From NCBI GenBank assembly GCA_905215575.1, contig CAJMQV010000115.1, positions 1-6,349 of the forward strand: a DNA stretch of 6,349 nt. Reading direction: 5' to 3'. The notes beneath the pieces were generated by a model, which had not been told where the DNA came from, did not search any database, and was given only the letters and a program-made list of their open reading frames with translations. Below are positions 1-5,345 of the stretch, piece by piece (the first letter of the stretch is position 1; each line of letters starts with the position of its first letter). Both the position numbers and the translations under genes were made by a program. The DNA comes from an uncultured bacterium. GTDB lineage: Bacteria; Bacteroidota; Bacteroidia; Bacteroidales; Bacteroidaceae.

Positions 1-1226
1 TTGAAGTTTCCGCAGATCATATTGATGAGCACGTAGCTGATCAGGCCCAGTACAATACCGTCGGAGATACTGTAGGCCAGTGGCATGAAGATGACACAGA
101 TAAAGGCCGGAATGGACTCTGAGTAGTCCGAGAAATCTATTTTCTGTACGGCCGACACCATCATCAGACCTACCAGAATCAACACCGGTGCGGTAGCAGC
201 GCCCGGAACGGCCAGGAAGAACGGCGCAAAGAAAAGCGATACGAGGAAACACATTGCGGTGACAAAGGCAGTCAATCCGCTGCGTCCGCCTTCGCCCACA
301 CCCGAAGCGCTCTCCACAAATGTAGTGATGGTGCTGGTACCTAACATGGCACCAGCTGTTGTACCTATGGCGTCGACCAAAAATGCCTGTTTCAGATGCG
401 GAATTTTGCCGTCCTCACGGATCATACCTGCTTTGGTGGTAACACCAACCAAAGTTCCGATAGTGTCGAACATATCTACAAACAGGAAGGTAAACACCAC
501 GATGACCATCTCCTTAGTAAAGATATGATGCCATTCAAACTGCATGAAAATCGGTTTGATGGAAGGAGGCGCGCTGAAGAGCCCGTTCATCTGGGTGATG
601 CCCATCGGGATACCGATCAGTGTGGTGAGCAGAATACCGATCAGCAACGCTCCCTTTACCTTCTTGACCAAAAGGATGGAAGTGATGAGCAGACCGATGA
701 GCCCTAATAAAGCCGGTCCGGAAGTGATGTGTCCTAAACTGATAAGGGTGGCATCATTACGGATGATGATTCCCGCGTTCTGCAGACCGATAAAGGCAAT
801 GAAAAGTCCGATACCCGCACCGATGGCATTCTTGATGCTCATGGGCAGTGCGTCGACAATCTTTTCGCGCAGATTGGTCACGGTGAGCAGAATGAAGATC
901 AGTCCCTCCAGCAATACGGCTGTCAAGGCAAACTGCCAGCTATAGCCCAATGTAAGACACACGGTGTAGGCAAAGAATGCGTTCAGTCCCATACCCGGAG
1001 CCAGTCCGAAAGGCAGTTTGGCATAAACGGCCATCAGCAGGGTGGCAAAGGCTGAGGCCAGTACCGTAGTGGTAAACAGCGCCCCCTTGTCCATTCCGGT
1101 GGCACTCAGAATGTTCGGATTCACGGCCAGAATGTAGGCCATGGTCAGGAAAGTTGTAATGCCCGCCAGCACTTCAATACGAATCTGTGACACGGCCGGG
1201 TCAAAACCAAAAAGTTTTTTAAGCAT
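1..1226 (-). CDS. NCS2-family purine permease, AzgA type (3' end outside window)
   Basis: This is an inner-membrane, multi-helix transporter expected to take up purine bases (adenine, guanine or hypoxanthine) by cation symport. About 408 residues are visible from the ATG at 1226-1224. The family usually runs to about 430 or more, so only the last few dozen residues are missing. The N-terminus MLKKLFGFDP followed by a helix containing AGITTFLTMAYILAVNP is typical of the family. Signature motifs are APGMGLNA at residues 76-83, FVDMFDTIGT around 249-258, and ESASGVGEGGRSG at 305-317. These match the AzgA/PbuG-like branch (COG2252) better than the uracil/xanthine branch, although the exact substrate cannot be read from sequence. 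The gene diverges from the Cys-rich gene at 1384, with a -7 box at 1283-1290 about 57 bases upstream of the start. No frameshift or stop interrupts it. Confidence 0.93.
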   Translation of the reverse strand, partial: MLKKLFGFDPAVSQIRIEVLAGITTFLTMAYILAVNPNILSATGMDKGALFTTTVLASAFATLLMAVYAKLPFGLAPGMGLNAFFAYTVCLTLGYSWQFALTAVLLEGLIFILLTVTNLREKIVDALPMSIKNAIGAGIGLFIAFIGLQNAGIIIRNDATLISLGHITSGPALLGLIGLLITSILLVKKVKGALLIGILLTTLIGIPMGITQMNGLFSAPPSIKPIFMQFEWHHIFTKEMVIVVFTFLFVDMFDTIGTLVGVTTKAGMIREDGKIPHLKQAFLVDAIGTTAGAMLGTSTITTFVESASGVGEGGRSGLTAFVTAMCFLVSLFFAPFFLAVPGAATAPVLILVGLMMVSAVQKIDFSDYSESIPAFICVIFMPLAYSISDGIVLGLISYVLINMICGNF

Positions 1227-1282
1227 AAATGATTGAATAATGATTAATACCTTAATTTTCTTCGCTTTTGGCAAAGAAGTTG

Positions 1283-1290
1283 CAAAGATA
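1283..1290 (-). promoter_or_regulatory. Putative -7 box of the purine permease promoter
   Basis: Read on the minus strand this is TATCTTTG, a full match to the Bacteroidetes primary-sigma -7 consensus TAnnTTTG. It would give a leader of roughly 50 bases before the permease ATG. I see no TTTG-type -33 box at the expected 19-21 base spacing on this strand, so the promoter may be weak or activator-assisted. It lies back to back with the plus-strand promoter that begins near 1308. Confidence 0.55.
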
Positions 1291-1307
1291 GTGAATTTCT
1301 TTGGTCT

Positions 1308-1339
1308 CTTGACTTTCGCTTTGAAAAAGAGTATCTTTG
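1308..1339 (+). promoter_or_regulatory. Putative promoter of the Cys-rich gene (-33 and -7 boxes)
   Basis: The -7 box TATCTTTG lies at 1332-1339, and a -33-like CTTG lies at 1308-1311 with a 20-base spacer. This fits the Bacteroidetes TTTG-N19-21-TAnnTTTG architecture. The predicted transcript would start around 1345, leaving about 40 bases of A-rich leader before the ATG at 1384. The box lies inside the longer open frame that begins at 1240, which is the main reason to reject that upstream start. Confidence 0.6.
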
Positions 1340-1383
1340 TATTTGAAGAACCACTTATTATAAACCTTAAAAATCAAACATCT

Positions 1384-1812
1384 ATGTCAAAAACACTGTC
1401 TAAAGAAGTTCCTGAGAATTATGTTTTGTGTTTGCATGAGGATTGTCCGTGCGCTTCTACTTGTCTGCGTCATTTGGCCTGTAAACCCATGATGGAGCGT
1501 TCCACTTATCTGCGTGTGCTCAATCCCGACCGTTGCGTTCCGGATGCTTCCTGTCCTTATTACCGCAATTCCGCTCCGGTGGTTTATGCCCGTGGATTCA
1601 AGGGGATGCAGGAGCGGATGCTACCGGCACAATATCAGAAGTTCCGTGCTCTGTTGCTGAATCATTTTAGTCAGAATACTTTCTATGAGCGTCGCCGTGG
1701 CGACTTTGCTTTGACACCGGAAGAACAGGAACAGGTGCTACAGACCTTGCGTCAGGTTGGTGTGACCGAGGATCTGCCTTTCGACCGTTACGAAGAGTGT
1801 TTTCGCTGGTGA
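1384..1812 (+). CDS. Cysteine-rich hypothetical protein (resembles the DUF6078 group of Bacteroidales)
   Basis: The protein is 142 residues, with no signal peptide or membrane segment, so it is probably cytosolic. The N-terminal third carries a dense cysteine cluster: C16, C21, C23, C27 and C33 (spacing C-x4-C-x-C-x3-C-x5-C), then C51 and C57, with H18 and H30 among them. This suggests a zinc or iron-sulfur site, but that is inference. Residues about 75-125 look helical and basic (ARGFKGMQERMLPAQYQKFR, then an ERRRGDF turn and a Glu/Gln-rich helix). C139 lies near the C-terminus. From memory it resembles small Bacteroidales proteins labelled DUF6078, whose function I do not know. The ATG at 1384 is preferred because the frame's earlier start at 1240 lies upstream of the -7 box at 1332-1339, and the extra residues would come from promoter DNA. 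Confidence 0.8.
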   Translation: MSKTLSKEVPENYVLCLHEDCPCASTCLRHLACKPMMERSTYLRVLNPDRCVPDASCPYYRNSAPVVYARGFKGMQERMLPAQYQKFRALLLNHFSQNTFYERRRGDFALTPEEQEQVLQTLRQVGVTEDLPFDRYEECFRW

Positions 1813-1840
1813 AACGGACCATTCATATCGGTTTCTGAAA

Positions 1841-1904
1841 ATTATTCCCCCGTCAGTAATCTGTTACTGACGGAGAAGTAATTGATTACTGACGGAGGAG
1901 TAAT
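1841..1904. repeat. Three copies of a 19-nt element, one inverted and two in tandem
   Basis: The element is TTACTGACGGRGRARTAAT. Copy 1 (1841-1859) is on the minus strand. Copy 2 (1864-1882) and copy 3 (1886-1904) are on the plus strand at a 22-bp period. Copies 2 and 3 match at 19 of 22 positions, and copy 1 matches copy 3 at 17 of 19. Each copy is itself a dyad; copy 3 reads ATTACT, eight bases, AGTAAT. Copies 1 and 2 can fold into a 19-base stem with two C-A mismatches, one G-U pair and a TCTG loop. Copy 3 ends 13 bases before the sulfatase -7 box, covering the -33 position. It could be an operator array, the 3' hairpin of the upstream gene, or a small dispersed repeat. No U-run follows the stem, so a classic terminator is less likely. 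Confidence 0.8.
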
Positions 1905-1917
1905 CCAATAAAAAATT

Positions 1918-1925
1918 TATCTTTG
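1918..1925 (+). promoter_or_regulatory. Putative -7 box of the sulfatase promoter
   Basis: TATCTTTG matches TAnnTTTG and would give a leader of about 30 bases before the ATG at 1964. No TTTG-like -33 box is found 19-21 bases upstream; that position is occupied by the third repeat copy (1886-1904). This arrangement suggests control by a regulator bound at the repeats, which is inference. Confidence 0.55.
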
Positions 1926-1963
1926 TGACTGTTTATAATAACTTTAAATGAATACCTTATTAG

Positions 1964-3496
1964 ATGATGAACCAAAAAAAACTTTTATTTTCCATAGTGT
2001 TGTCGGGAAGCTGTGCCGCCTTATGGGCTCAGAATGCAGCGCGCCCGAACGTGCTTTTGATTTATGCCGACGATTTGGGCTATGGTGATCTGGAATGTTA
2101 TGATGCCAAGAATGTAAAGACTCCCCATGTGAATGCTTTGGCACAGGATGGCATTCTGTTTACCAATGCGCATGCTGTGGCGGCTACCAGTACTCCATCC
2201 CGTTATTCCTTGCTCACGGGCGAATATGCCTGGCGCAAGAAAGGAACGGATGTGGCAGCCGGAAATGCCGGTATGATTATCAAGCCCGGACAATATACAC
2301 TGGCAGATGTGTTTAAAAACTCCGGTTATGCTACTGCGGCCATCGGCAAGTGGCACTTAGGTCTGGGAGCGGAGAGCGGAAAACAGGACTGGAATGCTCC
2401 GCTACCGACTCATCCCGGCGATTTGGGCTTTGATTATTCCTATATTATGGCTGCTACGGGCGACCGTGTGCCTTGTGTCTTTATCGAGAACGGTATGGTG
2501 GCCAATTATGATCCGAGTGCTCCGATAGAGGTGAGCTATGCGAAACCTTTCCCCGGCGAACCGTTGGGAAAAGACCATCCGGAACTGCTGTATAATCTGA
2601 AACCTTCGCACGGACATGATCAGGCCATTGTGAACGGCATCAGTCGCATCGGTTATATGAAAGGGGGAGGAAAAGCTCTGTGGAAGGATGAGAATATTGC
2701 GGATTCTATAGCGGCACATGCTTTGGAATTTATCGACAAAAATAAGGACAAACCTTTCTTTATGTATTTGGCTACCAATGATGTGCACGTGCCTCGTTTC
2801 CCGCATGAACGCTTCCGTGGAAAGAATCCGATGGGAGTGCGTGGTGATGCCATAGCACAGTTTGACTGGACGGTGGGGCAGGTAATCGATTACCTGAAAA
2901 AGAACGGACTGTATGAGAATACCCTGATCATCCTGTCGAGCGACAACGGGCCGGTGCTGGACGACGGATATGCGGATCAGGCTGCCGAACTGTTAGACGG
3001 ATATTCTCCAACCCGAGGACTGCGTGGTAATAAATACAGTGCCTTTGAGGGAGGAACCCGGATTCCGTTTATCGTTTCCTGGCCACAGCATATCCGTAAA
3101 GGCAAAACATCGGACGCGCTGTTCTCACAGATTGATTTGTTCCGATCTTTTGGAGAATTGCTTCAGGCCCGTTTGCCAAAAGGATCGGCACCAGATAGCG
3201 AGAACCATCTGGCAACTCTGTTGGGCGATGATGCGCAGGGACGTGATTACGTGATTGAGCAGTCATATAATCATACCTTGTCTATACGTGATAAAGAGTG
3301 GAAATATATCGAGCCGAGCGATGGTCCGGCCGGCATTCCCTGGGGACCGGTCATTGAATCAGGAAACAGCAAGGAACCTCAGTTGTATCATTTGTCAAAA
3401 GACCGTGAGGAAAAGAAAAACGTCATAGACAAGAACGAGCAGAAGGCTCAGGAACTGAAGGCAAAGCTTCAGGCTGTGAGAGAGGGACGGATGTGA
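1964..3496 (+). CDS. Exported family S1 sulfatase, serine-type (anSME-dependent)
   Basis: The protein is 510 residues, a normal length for an S1 sulfatase that hydrolyses sulfate esters on glycans or small aryl or sugar sulfates. A signal peptide covers about residues 1-22 (KKLLFSIVLSGSCAALWA, probable cut before Q23), so it acts in the periplasm or beyond. Calcium ligands D36-D37 lie in NVLLIYADDLGYGD. The maturation motif is S76-T-P-S-R80 with L84-T-G. The nucleophile position is serine, so conversion to formylglycine should need the radical-SAM enzyme anSME, which is not in this window. Other active-site residues visible are GKWHLG (K129, H131), H275 in NDVHVP, D327-N328 in SSDNG, and K357 in RGNKYSAFEGGTR. 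The C-terminal subdomain includes PQLYHLSKDREEKKN. All catalytic positions are intact. The substrate and S1 subfamily cannot be fixed; galactosamine- or galactose-sulfate activity is one possibility. ATG 1967 is an equally possible start. Confidence 0.95.
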   Translation: MMNQKKLLFSIVLSGSCAALWAQNAARPNVLLIYADDLGYGDLECYDAKNVKTPHVNALAQDGILFTNAHAVAATSTPSRYSLLTGEYAWRKKGTDVAAGNAGMIIKPGQYTLADVFKNSGYATAAIGKWHLGLGAESGKQDWNAPLPTHPGDLGFDYSYIMAATGDRVPCVFIENGMVANYDPSAPIEVSYAKPFPGEPLGKDHPELLYNLKPSHGHDQAIVNGISRIGYMKGGGKALWKDENIADSIAAHALEFIDKNKDKPFFMYLATNDVHVPRFPHERFRGKNPMGVRGDAIAQFDWTVGQVIDYLKKNGLYENTLIILSSDNGPVLDDGYADQAAELLDGYSPTRGLRGNKYSAFEGGTRIPFIVSWPQHIRKGKTSDALFSQIDLFRSFGELLQARLPKGSAPDSENHLATLLGDDAQGRDYVIEQSYNHTLSIRDKEWKYIEPSDGPAGIPWGPVIESGNSKEPQLYHLSKDREEKKNVIDKNEQKAQELKAKLQAVREGRM

Positions 3497-3510
3497 TAGG
3501 TAGCATTTCT

Positions 3511-3541
3511 GGAGAAATGACTTCTCCGAATATTTTTCTTT
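3511..3541 (+). terminator. Probable intrinsic terminator of the sulfatase gene
   Basis: GGAGAA (3511-3516) pairs with TTCTCC (3522-3527) around a five-base ATGAC loop, followed by a T-rich run GAATATTTTTCTTT. It lies 15 bases after the sulfatase stop at 3496 and before the next -7 box, separating the sulfatase from the ATPase gene. The stem is short (6 bp). An alternative 7-bp dyad, CATTTCT/AGAAATG at 3504-3519, overlaps it but would have an impossibly tight two-base loop. Confidence 0.6.
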
Positions 3542-3570
3542 ATAAACAGGGGATAAGTCTATTTTCCTAT

Positions 3571-3578
3571 TATCTTTG
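3571..3578 (+). promoter_or_regulatory. Putative -7 box of the ATPase/nuclease gene promoter
   Basis: TATCTTTG matches TAnnTTTG and is followed by a short leader containing a purine-rich AAAGAGAAG just before the ATG at 3603. No clear -33 TTTG lies at the expected spacing. The in-frame TTG at 3576 overlaps this box, which argues against it as a translation start. Confidence 0.55.
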
Positions 3579-3602
3579 CGTAAAGATTTAAAAGAGAAGA
3601 CC

Positions 3603-5174
3603 ATGATGAAATATCCGATAGGCATTCAGAGCTTTGACCAGCTCATTGAAGACGGTTATATGTATGTAGACAAAACCGACTTGATTTACAAGCTGACTCA
3701 TGAGGGAAAAATCTATTTCCTGAGTCGTCCGCGTCGTTTTGGCAAGAGTCTGCTGGTGTCTACCTTAGAGAATTATTATCTGGGGCGGAAAGAACTGTTC
3801 CGTGGCTTGGCTATGGAACGTCTGGAAAAAGAGTGGGCGGTGTATCCGGTGTTTCATGTGGATTTCAATGGCATGAACTTTACCAAAAGCGGTGTTTTGG
3901 AAGCGATGCTTCTGGATTATGTCCGGAAATGGGAATGTGCGTATTCTTTAGAAGCCAACGAAGCTCTGGATGTTGGCCTTCGTTTCATTAAAGTGCTGGA
4001 GGCTGCTCACCAACAGACCGGCCGACGGGCGGTGGTGCTTATCGATGAATACGACAAGCCGATTCTGGACGTGCTGGATGTGGATACCGATCTGGAGAAT
4101 CAGCATCGAAACATTCTGAAAGCATTTTATTCGGTCTTTAAGGGTGCGGACAGCCATCTGCAGTTTGTGCTGTTGACGGGAGTGACCAAGTTTTCTCAGG
4201 TCAGTGTGTTCAGCGGATTCAACCAGCCTAAGGACATCAGTATGGATGCCCGTTATGAGGCATTGTGTGGTATTACGCAGGAAGAGATTGACCGCAATTT
4301 TGCGGAACCGATAGCCGCCATGGCTGTCGAATACCAGTGTACTCCGGAAGAAATGCGTCTGCGCTTGAAACAACAGTATGACGGTTATCACTTTAGTAAG
4401 CGCATGACAGATATTTATAATCCGTTCAGTCTGCTCAACGCTTTGGATCGTATGAGTGTTGATAATTATTGGTTCAGCACGGGCACACCGACCTATCTGA
4501 TTCGTCTGCTTTCTCACTTCAAGGAGAATATGAACGAACTGACAGGCAAGTATTACCCCCCGGAGGAGTTTATCGACTACAAGGCCGATGTGGAGCGCCC
4601 TCTGCCGATGATCTATCAGAGTGGTTATCTGACGGTGAAGGCTTATGACCGGGATTTCAATACCTTCCTGCTCGATTTTCCGAACAATGAGGTGAAGAAC
4701 GGATTCCTTACGATGCTTTCGGCAGCTTATCTGCAACCGAAGGAGGAAACCGGTGGTTGGATCCGAAGTCTGGTAGTGGCTTTGCGCCAGGGAGATGTGG
4801 AGCGGGTGCATACTCTGTTTACTTCTTTCCTTTCAAGCATTCCCTATACGATGCGGCGCAAGGAAGATGAGACGGAGCGGGAGCGTTATTTCCAGTATAC
4901 GTTCTATCTGATCCTGCGTCTGGTGAGCGTTTACACGGTGTATGTGGAGAAGGTGCAGAGCCAAGGCCGTGTGGACTGTGTGCTGGAAACGGCCGACTAT
5001 GTCTATATCTTTGAGTTTAAACTGGATGGTACAGCCGAAGAAGCCTTGCAGCAGATTGAGGAGAAAGGCAACGCCCGGGAATATGCTGCCGACAGCCGGA
5101 AACTGTATTGTATCGGTGCCGGCTTCTCTTCGGAGACGGGCACGATCGGTGACTGGGCGGTAAAAAACAACTAA
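3603..5174 (+). CDS. AAA-ATPase-like protein with C-terminal PD-(D/E)XK nuclease-like domain
   Basis: The protein is 523 residues, the usual size for this family (Pfam AAA-ATPase_like plus PDDEXK_9/DUF1703), which is multicopy in Bacteroidetes and has no firmly assigned role. The N-terminus PIGIQSFDQLIEDGYMYVDK is family-typical. The nucleotide-binding loop is SRPRRFGKS at 41-49; it lacks the first glycine of a textbook Walker A but keeps G47-K48-S49, as is normal here. Walker B is VVLIDEYDKP at 144-153. The C-terminal nuclease-like core shows D458 in GRVDCVLE and E471-F-K473 in YIFEFKLDG, matching the D...ExK pattern; a later Q (about 484) may be the QxxxY-like element. There is no signal peptide, so it is cytosolic. 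Start 3603 is chosen because the TTG at 3576 lies within the -7 box; ATG 3606 is also possible. Nuclease activity is inferred from motifs only. Confidence 0.92.
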   Translation: MMKYPIGIQSFDQLIEDGYMYVDKTDLIYKLTHEGKIYFLSRPRRFGKSLLVSTLENYYLGRKELFRGLAMERLEKEWAVYPVFHVDFNGMNFTKSGVLEAMLLDYVRKWECAYSLEANEALDVGLRFIKVLEAAHQQTGRRAVVLIDEYDKPILDVLDVDTDLENQHRNILKAFYSVFKGADSHLQFVLLTGVTKFSQVSVFSGFNQPKDISMDARYEALCGITQEEIDRNFAEPIAAMAVEYQCTPEEMRLRLKQQYDGYHFSKRMTDIYNPFSLLNALDRMSVDNYWFSTGTPTYLIRLLSHFKENMNELTGKYYPPEEFIDYKADVERPLPMIYQSGYLTVKAYDRDFNTFLLDFPNNEVKNGFLTMLSAAYLQPKEETGGWIRSLVVALRQGDVERVHTLFTSFLSSIPYTMRRKEDETERERYFQYTFYLILRLVSVYTVYVEKVQSQGRVDCVLETADYVYIFEFKLDGTAEEALQQIEEKGNAREYAADSRKLYCIGAGFSSETGTIGDWAVKNN

Positions 5175-5245
5175 TTCGTAACGGTCTTGGACTGAAAAAG
5201 TCGACCTGATAGGAAGGTTATGATAGAGTATATCATTATAGCAAT

Positions 5246-5290
5246 CCCCTCCTTTTAAAAACCGTTTTAAAGAGTTTTTAAAAGGAGGGG
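5246..5290. terminator. Perfect 16-bp hairpin between convergent genes, possible bidirectional terminator
   Basis: The left arm CCCCTCCTTTTAAAAA (5246-5261) and right arm TTTTTAAAAGGAGGGG (5275-5290) pair perfectly around a 13-base loop. It lies 71 bases after the ATPase stop and 55 bases beyond the stop of the minus-strand barrel gene, the right place for a shared terminator. No U-run follows the stem in either direction, so it is not a classic intrinsic terminator; it may act through the U-rich inner stem or as an mRNA 3' end protector. A small AT-rich dyad (ATGATA/TATCAT, 5220-5236) sits just to its left. Nothing else was seen in 5175-5345. Confidence 0.5.
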
Positions 5291-5345
5291 AAAAGTTTAT
5301 GCCTGCACTTTTATTAAGTTGTGGGGCGAGTCGGAGTTTGTATTC

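Noticed and set aside
259..945. Plus-strand open frames across the permease region
   Set aside because: They are shadows of the minus-strand permease, which shows clear family motifs throughout.
1227..1282. Purine riboswitch in the permease leader
   Set aside because: The predicted leader is only about 50 bases, shorter than a purine aptamer, and I see no three-way junction pattern.
1240..1383. Upstream extension of the Cys-rich gene's frame by 48 codons
   Set aside because: The extra stretch contains both divergent -7 boxes and a likely -33 box, and encodes low-complexity residues unlike the conserved protein. The ATG at 1384 gives a normal leader.
1841..1904. The repeat array as a CRISPR
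   Set aside because: There are only three short copies, one of them inverted, with 3-4 bases between units, so there is no room for spacers.
1964..2032. Lipoprotein signal in the sulfatase (SGSC17)
   Set aside because: The -3 position is Ser rather than Leu/Val/Ile, and the hydrophobic run continues past the Cys to A22. An ordinary signal peptidase I site fits better.
1948..2080. Short overlapping frame starting at ATG 1948
   Set aside because: It runs only about 43 codons, out of frame with the sulfatase signal peptide, with no recognisable content.
3576..3602. TTG start nine codons upstream for the ATPase
   Set aside because: The TTG lies inside the TATCTTTG -7 box, so it would not be transcribed from that promoter. 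The ATG pair at 3603/3606 begins the family-typical N-terminus.
3948..4811. Long open frame antisense to the ATPase (287 codons)
   Set aside because: It overlaps a well-supported gene completely, and its protein has no recognisable domain and an abnormal His/Ile/Gln-rich composition, as expected of a shadow frame.
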